A stretch of DNA of 64,000 nucleotides from Bog-756 sp052143895 (GTDB taxonomy: Bacteria > Actinomycetota > Acidimicrobiia > Acidimicrobiales > RAAP-2): positions 4,407 through 68,406 of the forward strand of contig JBKQRT010000001.1 in NCBI GenBank assembly GCA_052143895.1, read 5' to 3'. This document shows, one piece after another, positions 35,257 through 43,432 of the stretch; within the stretch, counting starts at the first letter, position 1, and each line of letters begins with the position of its first letter. The position numbers were made by a program, and so were the translations under genes. The notes beneath the pieces are model-generated. The model was not told the DNA's origin and did not search any database. It saw only the letters and a list, made by a program, of their open reading frames with translations.

Positions 35257-36156
35257 TCACTCGGCCAGCAGTATCGTCCTGGCCTGTTCGATGACCTCGA
35301 GCTCGCCCGGTCCGACCGTCGGCAGCCGGAGCTCCATCCTGTCGATGACGTCGACGAGGATACCGCCCACCAGCGCCCGCTGAGCGTACTTGTGGTCGGC
35401 CGGCACCACGTACCAGGGTGCCCAGGGAGTCGATGTGGCGGCCAGGGCGTCCTCGTAGGCGGCCTCGTACTCGTCCCAGTGGGCGCGCTCGGCCACGTCC
35501 TCCGCCGAGAACTTCCACTGCTTGACCGGGTCGTCCAGACGTTCGAGGAGGCGCTTCCTCTGCTGGTCACGGGACAGGTGTAGGAAGATCTTCACGATGG
35601 AGGTGCCGTTGCGGTGGAGGTGGTGCTCGAACGCGTTGATGTCCTCGAAGCGGTGCCGCCACAGGTGCTCGGACGGCCCCCCACCCGAGGTGTACCCGGC
35701 GCCGAGCAGCTCGGGATGCACCCGGACGACCAGCACCTCCTCGTAGTAGGACCGGTTGAAGATCCCGATACTTCCCCGTTCGGGCAGCGCCTGGCTGTAG
35801 CGCCACAGGAAGTCGTGCCCGAGCTCCTCTGCCGAGGGCTGCTTGAAGGCCGTGACCCGGCATCCCTGCGGGTTGACGCCCGACATCACGTGCTTGATCG
35901 TCCCGTCCTTTCCGGCCGCATCCATGGCCTGCAGCACGACGAGCACGGCCCGGGAGTCGCTGGCCCAGAGCAGCTCCTGCGCCGCCTTGAGCTCGTCGAC
36001 GAACGAGTGCAGGTCCTCCTCGGCCACTTCCTTGCGCCCCGCACCCGCCGATCCGAGCCACTGGGTCGTGGTGGAGGTCGTGCTCCGGCCACCGAGGTCT
36101 GCCCGGTCGCCGGGCCGGAGGACGAGCTCGTCGACGACCGCCGAGTCGAGCTTCAC
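35257..36156 (-). CDS. ppk2: polyphosphate kinase 2 family protein
   Basis: 299 residues, single PPK2 domain. The family moves phosphate between polyphosphate and nucleotides. Walker A region MDAAGKDGTIKHVMSG at about residues 76-91, the DFLWRYSQALPERG motif, IFNRSYYEEVLVVRVHP (Walker B-like) and the lid region LERLDDPVKQWKFS are all present. Short single-domain PPK2s of this type make NDP or NTP from NMP or NDP; which class applies cannot be read from motifs alone. GTG start at 36156 chosen because upstream residues are not family-like. Confidence 0.9.
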   Translation of the reverse strand: MKLDSAVVDELVLRPGDRADLGGRSTTSTTTQWLGSAGAGRKEVAEEDLHSFVDELKAAQELLWASDSRAVLVVLQAMDAAGKDGTIKHVMSGVNPQGCRVTAFKQPSAEELGHDFLWRYSQALPERGSIGIFNRSYYEEVLVVRVHPELLGAGYTSGGGPSEHLWRHRFEDINAFEHHLHRNGTSIVKIFLHLSRDQQRKRLLERLDDPVKQWKFSAEDVAERAHWDEYEAAYEDALAATSTPWAPWYVVPADHKYAQRALVGGILVDVIDRMELRLPTVGPGELEVIEQARTILLAE

Positions 36157-36290
36157 GACCTGACCCCACGTCGTCGACCTCGTGCTGCGTCGGTTCCGGT
36201 CACCCGCCCAGCGTAGGTCCACGACCCCGTGCGGCACCGGCCCCGTCCACCGACCGGTCCGCACCCACCGATGCTTGGCATGATCTGTGG

Positions 36291-36635
36291 ATGGTCACGA
36301 TGCCGGTCGAGGAGTTCGAGGAGTTGGTGACCGCCGCCCTGGACACGATCCCGGCAGGCCTGCGTGCCGGCATGAACAACGTTGCCGTCGTCGTGGACGA
36401 CCAGAGCCCGCCCGGCCATCTCCTCGGTCTGTACGAAGGCATCCCGCTCACCCAACGAGGCAACCACTATTCGTCGTCGGCACCGGACCGGATCACCATC
36501 TACCTGCAGACCATCTGCGCGGTCTGCCTGACGCCCCAGGAGGTCGTCGACCTGGTGCGGAAGACGGTCGTCCACGAAGTGGGCCATCATTTCGGCATCG
36601 ACGACCACCGGCTGAGCGAACTCGGCTGGGGGTGA
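36291..36635 (+). CDS. Zincin-like metallopeptidase family protein
   Basis: 114 residues. The motif VVHEVGHHFGIDDHRL at about residues 93-108 gives HExxH plus the downstream Asp, the metal site of the PF06262 group of minimal metallopeptidase-like proteins. The N terminus (MPVEEFEELVTAALDTIP) is typical of that family. Substrate unknown, cytosolic. A weak CATGAT box lies 6 nt before the ATG, which would make the message leaderless. Confidence 0.88.
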   Translation: MVTMPVEEFEELVTAALDTIPAGLRAGMNNVAVVVDDQSPPGHLLGLYEGIPLTQRGNHYSSSAPDRITIYLQTICAVCLTPQEVVDLVRKTVVHEVGHHFGIDDHRLSELGWG

Positions 36636-36732
36636 GCCGGCACTGGGGTGAGGGTTGCGGCCTCCGACCACGCCAGCGCCTCGCTACCCTGCACTCGACT
36701 GCAATTGGTGGCGGCAACCGGAAGGGGACGGC

Positions 36733-37041
36733 ATGGCGGAAGCGGATCGGCAGGAGATCGTGATCACGGGCAGGTCCGTGGTCAAGGAGGTCGGGGACCG
36801 GATCGAGGTCGAATGGGAGCTGAGCGACCGGCCGGAGCTCGAGTGGGCGGAGATCTTCCAGATGGCCGTCGTATCGGACCGCGAAGGACCGGTCGACTGG
36901 ATCATGGGTGCGGGACCCGACGTCATGGATTCCGTCATCCGTTGGTTCGTCCCCCACTCGTCGCTCGAGAACGCCGAGGCCGAGGTGAGGCACCGGCTCA
37001 GCGTGGCCAACGAGCGGTTCGCCGCCGGCTCACCCTCCTGA
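36733..37041 (+). CDS. hypothetical protein
   Basis: 102 residues, soluble. ATG at 36733 chosen for the AAGGGGA ribosome site just upstream; an in-frame upstream start would add non-conserved sequence. The protein alternates acidic strands (QEIVITGRSVVKEVGD, RIEVEWELSDRPELEWAEIF) with a C-terminal amphipathic helix (SLENAEAEVRHRLSVANERF). No family recognised. Confidence 0.6.
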   Translation: MAEADRQEIVITGRSVVKEVGDRIEVEWELSDRPELEWAEIFQMAVVSDREGPVDWIMGAGPDVMDSVIRWFVPHSSLENAEAEVRHRLSVANERFAAGSPS

Positions 37042-37210
37042 CGCTCACCACCGTTTCAGGTTGACAGGAGCAGCGTCGTGCAGTGCGGAGGGATGACCCG
37101 GGGCCTCGGCTGGACGGCCACAAGCCGCAACCGGGCCTGCCCTGGACCGCTGGTCCTGGGCACGGACGACCGTTCCGGTGGCTGCCCCGCCGGGCCGTCC
37201 CGGCCCCCGA

Positions 37211-38893
37211 TCAGGCGGGGGGGCCGCCGGCGAGTTTGACCGTGGCCGTGTGGGTCTGGCCCGACTCGTCGGTCCACTGGAGCTGCACGGTGTCACCCGA
37301 GTGCTCGGATTCCAACAGGTTGCTCAGATCGGTGGCCGAGTTCACCGAGTTCCCGTTGAGGCCGGTGATCACGTCGCCTGCGCTGAGTCCGACCTGAGCC
37401 GCCGGCGATCCGGACACGACCGACTGGACGACCGCCCCCGACGTGGACGAACTGCTGCCGCTGCCGCCGGTTCCCCCGCCGAACGACCCGCTGCCGAATC
37501 CGCCGCCGTAGGAGCCGCCGCTGCTGCTGCTGTTGGCACTCGAGGAGACGACGCTCACCCCGATGAAGCCGGTGGTCCCGATGTGTATGGTCGACGACGC
37601 CTTGCCAGCCTCGATCTGCCTGGCGATGGACAGGGCCGTCCCGATCGGGATGGCATAGGCCTGGCTGGTGGCTCCGCTCACGACGGAACCCTGCGACGCT
37701 GCGGTGTCCATCCCGATGACCTGACTCGACGTGTTGACCAGCGAGCCGCCCGAGTCACCCGGCTCGATGGGGGCGTTGATCTCGATGAGGCCGTTGAGGT
37801 TCTCGGAGTTCCCACCGCCGTCGTCGCTGGCGGTGATCGACTGGTCGAGTGCGGTGATCGATCCCCCGGCCGTGCTCGGGGTGCCGCCGGTGCCCCCGGC
37901 GTTGCCGACGCCCACGACCGCCTGGCCGACGGCAGTCGGGCCTATGTCGGTGGTGACCGTCTGCAGCCCGCTGGCACCGACCAGCTGGACCACGGCGACG
38001 TCGCCGGTGCGGTCGTAGCCGACCACGTTGCCGGTGTAGGTCTTGCCGTTCCCCACGTCGGTGACGCTGATGCTGGTAGCGCCGTCGATGACGTGGTTGT
38101 TGGTCAGGATCTCGCCGGTCGAGGTGAGGACCATCCCCGTCCCCGCGGCCTGCTCGTCCTGGTAGCTCAGGTTGGTGTTGATGTCGACGAGCCCCGGGTC
38201 GACCTTGTTGGCGATGGCCGAGATGTCCGAGGGTGCGCCGGCGCCGGTCGAGGAACTCCCCGGCGAGCCGGATCCGAACGGAGAGCTGCCGCTACCCGAA
38301 CCGGACGAACCGCCCCCGAGGGAGCCCGAACCGGAGCCCGGCGAGGTGAAGTTGGGGCTGGAGCTCGACGCCGACTGCGACGGCCACACCGCGTGGCCCA
38401 GGCCGGCGCCGGCCAACACCGCTACCAGCAGCACGGCGGCGACGAGCGCGGCCACCAGACCGTTGCGGCTCTTCCGTGTGGTCGGCTGGGGCGCAGGCCC
38501 GGTAAAGCCGGGATACGCCCATCCGCCATAGGGGGGCGTGCCCCCCGGCCCGCCCCCGCCCCATGGGCCGGAGGCGGGCGCGACGGGCGGTGCGACGGCA
38601 CCCCAGTGCGGTGGCGGCGTCGGCCAGATGCCCGATGGCGGGGTCGGCGACCCCGGTCCGACGACCGGGTTCGGCGCCGTCGGGTACTGGCCGCCGGGGT
38701 AGGTCGGGTGGGGATGGCGCTGGGCCTGCTGCTGCCACGCCGGCGGTGCGCCGACCGGCGGGAGCGGGATGGCGCCACCCTGGGGAGCGCTCTGCGGCTG
38801 GTCCGGCGCCGAGTCGCGGGAGGTGTCTGCGGGGACGGCATCGGGGGACGTCCCGTCCGCCCGCCCGTCTGAGGGATGCCAGGAGTCGCTCAC
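37211..38893 (-). CDS. HtrA/DegP-like serine protease with PDZ domain
   Basis: 560 residues. A long Pro/Gly/Gln-rich cytosolic N terminus (about 1-135) precedes one membrane helix (GLVAALVAAVLLVAVLAGAGL) and a Ser/Gly-rich linker. The trypsin-like domain has the His in LTNNHVIDGA, the Asp in RTGDVAVVQL and the Ser in EPGDSGGSLVN (about 379). A Ser/Gly-rich break is followed by a C-terminal PDZ domain (SGSPAAQVGLSAGDVITGLNG). This is the actinobacterial HtrA/PepD plan, a cell-envelope quality-control protease. GTG start at 38893 with GGAAGG upstream. Confidence 0.92.
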   Translation of the reverse strand: MSDSWHPSDGRADGTSPDAVPADTSRDSAPDQPQSAPQGGAIPLPPVGAPPAWQQQAQRHPHPTYPGGQYPTAPNPVVGPGSPTPPSGIWPTPPPHWGAVAPPVAPASGPWGGGGPGGTPPYGGWAYPGFTGPAPQPTTRKSRNGLVAALVAAVLLVAVLAGAGLGHAVWPSQSASSSSPNFTSPGSGSGSLGGGSSGSGSGSSPFGSGSPGSSSTGAGAPSDISAIANKVDPGLVDINTNLSYQDEQAAGTGMVLTSTGEILTNNHVIDGATSISVTDVGNGKTYTGNVVGYDRTGDVAVVQLVGASGLQTVTTDIGPTAVGQAVVGVGNAGGTGGTPSTAGGSITALDQSITASDDGGGNSENLNGLIEINAPIEPGDSGGSLVNTSSQVIGMDTAASQGSVVSGATSQAYAIPIGTALSIARQIEAGKASSTIHIGTTGFIGVSVVSSSANSSSSGGSYGGGFGSGSFGGGTGGSGSSSSTSGAVVQSVVSGSPAAQVGLSAGDVITGLNGNSVNSATDLSNLLESEHSGDTVQLQWTDESGQTHTATVKLAGGPPA

Positions 38894-39160
38894 GTCTGTC
38901 TGCCTTCCGATTCCTCGTGCCCGGTGGGGCACCGTCACTCCACTAGTGGACACCGGTGGGTTAAGGACTCGGTGAACCGACCTTATGATTCTCGTAAAAA
39001 CCCACGAACCAGCAGTACAACCGTACCTTCGGCCCGGGCGGCCCGCAGGAGGGGACGCCCACGTGCGGTTCCATTGGACGCTTCAAGGCGACGCGGTTTA
39101 CCCTCTGCCAACGACAACTGCACCGTCGCAACTCAACCGGTCGTCTCGGAAGGCAGTCGT
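38894..39160. other. divergent control region between htrA-like and zinc-ribbon genes
   Basis: 267 bp, markedly AT-richer in the middle (TTATGATTCTCGTAAAAACC at about 38982-39001). Contains the perfect 10-bp palindrome CCACTAGTGG (38940-38949) and TCGGT-GA-ACCGA nearby. Probably holds promoters for both genes; individual -35/-10 pairs cannot be assigned with confidence. Confidence 0.45.
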
Positions 39161-39340
39161 GTGAACCCATCCCCACAGGCGCTGATATGTCCGGAGTGCG
39201 GGTCGGCGGACGCCCCCAGACTCATCGTGCGCGGGGTGGACGGGCTCGACGTGGAGGACTCCGTGACCCTGCAGTGCAGGTCGTGCCGCCACGAATGGTC
39301 GGACCGGAATCCGCCCGACCACGTCCGCCAGGCCTCCTGA
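39161..39340 (+). CDS. small zinc-ribbon protein
   Basis: 59 residues. Two CxxC knuckles, CPECGS at residues 8-13 and CRSCRHEW near residue 42, form a zinc ribbon like those in transcription-related or regulatory small proteins. Between them is a beta strand pair (LIVRGVDGLDVEDSVTLQ). GTG start at 39161 with GGAAGG upstream at suitable distance. Function unknown. Confidence 0.65.
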   Translation: MNPSPQALICPECGSADAPRLIVRGVDGLDVEDSVTLQCRSCRHEWSDRNPPDHVRQAS

Positions 39341-39546
39341 CCACTCCCCACCACGGGGCGACGGGCCGGCGACGGGCGTGACGTTTGGCCCTGCTCGGGC
39401 CGAACCCCGGGGCTCTACCATGGGCGGATCTCACAGGTGACCCCGGAATCCGACACGCTCCGCACCGGGGCGGGGAGCCGCTGGTCCGTGTCGGCGCGGT
39501 CGGTGCCCCGGCGCGGGCGACACCGACGCCCATCTGCAACCGGACG

Positions 39547-39972
39547 ATGACGAAGGTGGTCGCCGCGTTCGGAGGGGCGGTGGTGCTGGCCTACGCCTGG
39601 TGGGCCACCGGGGTACCGCCCTTTACCAACGGCGCCTATGCAGCAGTCGGCATCCCCGTCCTCGCGCTCGCCCTCCTCGTCGTGGTGGGTCGCCCGGGCG
39701 ACCACCCCCCGGGGAGCCGATCGGCGGCGCCCACCGGACGGGTCGGTGGCTCCCTCCCCTGGCTGGCGCTCGCCCTGGTCGCCTTGTCCCTCGAAGCCGC
39801 CGGCCTGGCCCTAGGCGGGCGGTCCACCGCCGTGCCGACCCTCAGTACGGTGGTGGATCATGCCCTGGCCTGGCACGCGGTCCGGTTCGCCCTGTTCTGC
39901 GGCTGGTTGGCCGCCGGGTTCGGCCCCCTCGTCCGCCGGGCGGCCACCGGCACCGAGGCCAGGCGGATCTGA
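39547..39972 (+). CDS. hypothetical membrane protein
   Basis: 141 residues with about four hydrophobic helices (VVAAFGGAVVLAYAWWA, AAVGIPVLALALLVVVG, LPWLALALVALSLEAAGLAL, FALFCGWLAAGFGPLV). No family recognised. The ATG at 39547 gives a normal N-terminal helix; the frame extends upstream without coding character. Its stop is directly followed by the ATG of the next gene (TGAATG), so it belongs with the DUF6186-like gene. The 206-bp gap before it has no other feature. Confidence 0.6.
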   Translation: MTKVVAAFGGAVVLAYAWWATGVPPFTNGAYAAVGIPVLALALLVVVGRPGDHPPGSRSAAPTGRVGGSLPWLALALVALSLEAAGLALGGRSTAVPTLSTVVDHALAWHAVRFALFCGWLAAGFGPLVRRAATGTEARRI

Positions 39973-40176
39973 ATGGCCGTCACCGTCACCTGGCTCATAC
40001 TCGCCGCCGTCGTCGTCGCCTGGGAGCTCGGGTGCCGGCGCTCGCACGGGCGATGGACGAGCCTCGCCGACCTGGGCGCCAGGCTCGGGAGCCACCGCTC
40101 CGGTCGGCTCGTCCTGGTCGCGCTCTGGGCGTTCGTCGGATGGCACGTGTTCGCCCGCTACACGCTGCCGGGTTGA
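39973..40176 (+). CDS. DUF6186-like small membrane protein
   Basis: 67 residues with two helices (WLILAAVVVAWELG and LVLVALWAFVGWHVFARY) separated by a basic loop. The end pattern WAFVGWHxFxRY resembles the actinobacterial DUF6186 family of unknown function. It starts immediately after the stop of the preceding membrane gene. Confidence 0.6.
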   Translation: MAVTVTWLILAAVVVAWELGCRRSHGRWTSLADLGARLGSHRSGRLVLVALWAFVGWHVFARYTLPG

Positions 40177-40257
40177 CGGGGTGAACCGTCCCATCCCTCC
40201 CGTCCCACATGCACCGGCGCACCACCGCCGGGCGGCCCGCCGGCACGGCACTCCTCG

Positions 40258-40281
40258 GGCCCCGGGAGGTCGCCCGGGGCC
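40258..40281. terminator. strong hairpin between the DUF6186-like and YwaF-like genes
   Basis: GGCCCCGGG and CCCGGGGCC form a perfect 9-bp stem around a 6-nt loop. It ends 15 nt before the GTG at 40297, so it may end the upstream message or shelter the start of the next gene. The gap 40177-40296 holds nothing else. Confidence 0.5.
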
Positions 40282-40296
40282 AATCGTGGGCGCGAC

Positions 40297-41064
40297 GTGA
40301 CCGCCATCGTCTCCCCGGTCAGCTACTGGGCCTCGGTGGCCCTCGGCGCGGCGGCCTGCATGGCCCTCTGCGTAACGGCACGCCTCCGGCCGGGGAGCTG
40401 GACGGTCACCGCCGCCCGGTGCATTGGCCTCGTCCTGGCCGCTGACGCCATCAGCTACACCGTGGCCCTGGTCGTCGCCGGCAACTGGTCGGCAAAGACG
40501 TCGCTGCCGCTGGCCCTGTGCAACGTGGGAGTGGTCGTGGCCGCGGTCGCCTGCTGGTGGCAGGTACCCCTGCTGGTCGAGCTCACCTACTTCTGGGGAC
40601 TGGCCGGCACCATCCAGGCGGTCATCACGCCGGACCTCGGCGTCAGCTTCCCCCACCTGGTGTTCTTCCAGTACATCGTCGGGCACGTGGGGATCGTCAC
40701 CGCCGCCCTCTTCCTGGTCGTCGGGATGCGGATCGTGCCACGGCCCGGGGCGGTGCCCCGGGTGTTCGCCGTCTCCCTCGCCTACACGGCGTTCGTCGGC
40801 CTGGTCGACGCGCTCATCGGGGCGAACTACATGTTCCTGCGCAAGCCTCCAGGCGAATGGACCCTCCTACGGGTGCTCGGACCGTGGCCCTGGTACCTAC
40901 TGAGCGCTGCGGGCGTGGCCCTGGTCCTGTTCACACTGCTCGACCTCCCCTTCTGGCCCGGCCGGTGCGGGGGATCCGGGCGACCGCACCACGAGGTCCC
41001 GGGCGCCCATCCAAACGCCAACGCCACCGATGCTGCGACCCGCCGGCCGGCGGCCACACCGTGA
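40297..41064 (+). CDS. TIGR02206/YwaF-type integral membrane protein
   Basis: 255 residues, about seven helices. Family text is clear: LPLALCNVGVVVA, LTYFWGLAGTIQAVITPDL, FPHLVFFQYIVGHVGIV and ANYMFLRKPP, all seen in YwaF-like proteins of unknown function. The last 35 residues are cytosolic and His/Ala-rich. GTG start. The stop overlaps the GTG of the MFS transporter (GTGA at 41061-41064), so the two are co-translated. Confidence 0.8.
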   Translation: MTAIVSPVSYWASVALGAAACMALCVTARLRPGSWTVTAARCIGLVLAADAISYTVALVVAGNWSAKTSLPLALCNVGVVVAAVACWWQVPLLVELTYFWGLAGTIQAVITPDLGVSFPHLVFFQYIVGHVGIVTAALFLVVGMRIVPRPGAVPRVFAVSLAYTAFVGLVDALIGANYMFLRKPPGEWTLLRVLGPWPWYLLSAAGVALVLFTLLDLPFWPGRCGGSGRPHHEVPGAHPNANATDAATRRPAATP

Positions 41065-42392
41065 CGTTGCCGGATCCGGAGCCGGAGCCGCTCGGCCCGG
41101 CAGGGCTGAGGCTGCACCGATGGACCGACCGCACGGTGTCCGGGGTCGCCTGCGCCGCCCTCGCGTCGGGGTTCGGCCAATTCGGCGTCATCGCCGCGCT
41201 CGGCGACGTGGCCCGGGAGTTCGGGCGGATCACCCCGGGCGCATCCATCGCCGACCAGGTCGGTTTGTCGGGGACCGAGCTCGGCATCGGGCTGGCCGTC
41301 ATCCGGCTCGCGTCGCTGGGCAGCCTGCCGCTCATCGGGCTGGCCGACCGCTTCGGGCGCCGGACCCTCCTGCTCGCCACCCTCTCCGTCGGTCTGGCGC
41401 TGACCGTGACGGCCGCGGCCAGCCCCGGCTACTGGTGGTTCGTGGTGATCTTCGCCTTCGGGCGACCGCTGCTCAGCTCGACCAACGCCCTCGCCGCGGT
41501 CATCGCCGCGGAGGAGACCTCCGCCCGCGACCGGGCCGCGGCCGTGGCCCTGGTGGCCGCCGGCTACGGGGTCGGTGCGGGGCTCACCGCCGTCATCCAC
41601 AGCCTGGCCTCCAGCGCACTCGGATTCCGGGGCATCTTCGCGCTGGCCGTGATCCCCCTGGCCGCCGTGCCCCTCCTCCGCCGGTGGATCACGGAGCCGG
41701 ACCGGTTCCGGGTGGCGGAGGCGGCGGCCGACCATCCGCCACCGGTGCTGGGACCGGTCGGTCGACCGTTCCGGGGACGGCTGGTCGTCGTGGCCGTCAT
41801 CGGCTTCGCCACCTCGGTCATCACCGGGCCAGCCAACAGCTACGTGTTCGTGTATGCGCAGAACGTGCTGCACCAGGCTGGGTACGTGACCGCCGCCATG
41901 GTCGTCGGCGCGGGCGTCGCCGGCCTGGGCGGACTGCTCGCCGGGCGATGGCTGGCCGATCGGCTCGGGCGGCGCCCCACCGGGGTCCTGGGCATGCTCG
42001 GGTTGGCGGTGTTCGGGACCCTGACCTACGCCGGCTCGTCCACCGCGCTGGTCGTCGGCTACATCCTCGGCGTGCTCGCAGGCTCGGTGTTCGCCCCGGC
42101 CATCGGTGCACTACTGGCCGAACTGTTCCCGACCTCAGTCCGCGCCTCAGTGGCCGGGTGGTGGGTGGCCGCCGGGGTCATCGGCGCGGTTGCCGGCCTG
42201 GTGGTCTTCGGCACGCTCGCCGACGTGGGCAACCGGTTCGCGGTAGCGGCGGTGTTGACCTTCCTGCCGGCCGCCCTGGTGGCCACGCTGTTCTGGGTGC
42301 TCCCCGAGACGAGGGGGCGGGAGCCCGAAGACCTGTGGCCCGCGCCGGTCGATCGGGGTGGCGAGGTGCGGGGAGCGCTGCCCGATCCCTGA
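41061..42392 (+). CDS. MFS transporter
   Basis: 443 residues with twelve predicted helices in two halves. The cytosolic A motif between helices 2 and 3 reads GLADRFGRRTLLL, and the matching motif in the second half reads RWLADRLGRRPTG. The C-terminal motif LPETRGREPEDL is typical of the sugar-porter/metabolite branch. Substrate unknown. Overlaps the YwaF-like gene by four bases; an upstream open frame is only the reading across that gene. Confidence 0.85.
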   Translation: MTLPDPEPEPLGPAGLRLHRWTDRTVSGVACAALASGFGQFGVIAALGDVAREFGRITPGASIADQVGLSGTELGIGLAVIRLASLGSLPLIGLADRFGRRTLLLATLSVGLALTVTAAASPGYWWFVVIFAFGRPLLSSTNALAAVIAAEETSARDRAAAVALVAAGYGVGAGLTAVIHSLASSALGFRGIFALAVIPLAAVPLLRRWITEPDRFRVAEAAADHPPPVLGPVGRPFRGRLVVVAVIGFATSVITGPANSYVFVYAQNVLHQAGYVTAAMVVGAGVAGLGGLLAGRWLADRLGRRPTGVLGMLGLAVFGTLTYAGSSTALVVGYILGVLAGSVFAPAIGALLAELFPTSVRASVAGWWVAAGVIGAVAGLVVFGTLADVGNRFAVAAVLTFLPAALVATLFWVLPETRGREPEDLWPAPVDRGGEVRGALPDP

Positions 42393-42539
42393 GGTGCACG
42401 GCCCGGGCGGGACCCTCGGGTAGACGCCGGGGCGAGCGGGCATAGTGGGACGGAGGCGCGTCGGCCCTCTGTAGTCGACCGATAGCGACGCGGCTTCCCA
42501 TCGTCTGTCCATGACCGGCAATCCACGAGGAGAGCGCAG

Positions 42540-43394
42540 ATGAGCGACCATCAGACCGCAGTGCCCACCGTCACCCTCAACAACGGCCGATCCATCCCCC
42601 AGCTCGGGTTCGGCGTGTTCCAGATCCCACCGGAGGACACGGTGGAGGTGGTGCGCACTGCGCTCGACATCGGCTATCGGCACATCGACACGGCCGAGAT
42701 GTACAGGAACGAACAACAGGTGGGCGAAGCGGTGGCTCGATCGGGACTCGACCGTTCGGAGGTCTTCATCACCAGCAAGCTCAACAACGGGTTCCACCGG
42801 CCCGACGACGCCCGCACCGCCTTCGAGGGCACGCTGCGGGAGCTCGACAGCGACTACGTCGACCTGTTCCTGATCCACTGGCCGCTCCCGACCCTCTACG
42901 ACGGCGACTTCGTCTCGACCTGGAAGGTCCTCACCGAGTTCCTCGACGAGGGGAGGGCCCGCTCGATCGGGGTCTCGAACTTCACGGTCCACCATCTGGA
43001 GGTCCTGCTCCTGGCCTCCGAGGTCGTTCCCGCCGTCAACCAGATCGAGGTGCACCCCTACCTCACGCAACAGGACGTGCGCGAGTACGACGCCGCCCAC
43101 CAGATCGCCACCGAGGCGTGGTCACCCATCGCCCGGGGGATCGTGCTCGACGACCCGACCATCGCGGCGGTGGCGCGCAAGCTCGACCGGTCGCCGGCAC
43201 AGGTGGTGCTCCGCTGGCACCTCCAGCGCGGGGACATCGTCTTCCCCAAGTCGGTCACGCCGTCCCGGATGCAGGAGAACTTCGAGATCTTCGACTTCTC
43301 GCTCGACTCGACCGACATGAACAGGATCAGCGCGCTCAACCGCGACGAGCGCACCGGGCCCGACCCGGACACGTTCGACTACATCCCCGACTGA
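42540..43394 (+). CDS. aldo/keto reductase (2,5-diketo-D-gluconate reductase type)
   Basis: 284 residues, TIM-barrel NADPH oxidoreductase. Catalytic residues of the family are visible: Asp and Tyr in HIDTAEMYRNE, Lys in ITSKL and His in FLIHWP. NADPH-binding region FPKSVTPSRMQEN near the C terminus. The family reduces aldehydes, ketones or keto-sugars; substrate not predictable. GAGGAGAGCGCAG precedes the ATG as ribosome site. Convergent with the GH65 gene. Confidence 0.93.
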   Translation: MSDHQTAVPTVTLNNGRSIPQLGFGVFQIPPEDTVEVVRTALDIGYRHIDTAEMYRNEQQVGEAVARSGLDRSEVFITSKLNNGFHRPDDARTAFEGTLRELDSDYVDLFLIHWPLPTLYDGDFVSTWKVLTEFLDEGRARSIGVSNFTVHHLEVLLLASEVVPAVNQIEVHPYLTQQDVREYDAAHQIATEAWSPIARGIVLDDPTIAAVARKLDRSPAQVVLRWHLQRGDIVFPKSVTPSRMQENFEIFDFSLDSTDMNRISALNRDERTGPDPDTFDYIPD

Positions 43395-43432
43395 CCGGGA
43401 ACCGCCGGTCGCCGTTCGGCGTCAGGTGACCG

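Noticed and set aside
43410..43421. Hairpin between the aldo/keto reductase and GH65 genes as a terminator
   Set aside because: Stem is only four base pairs with a sensible loop, too weak to call.
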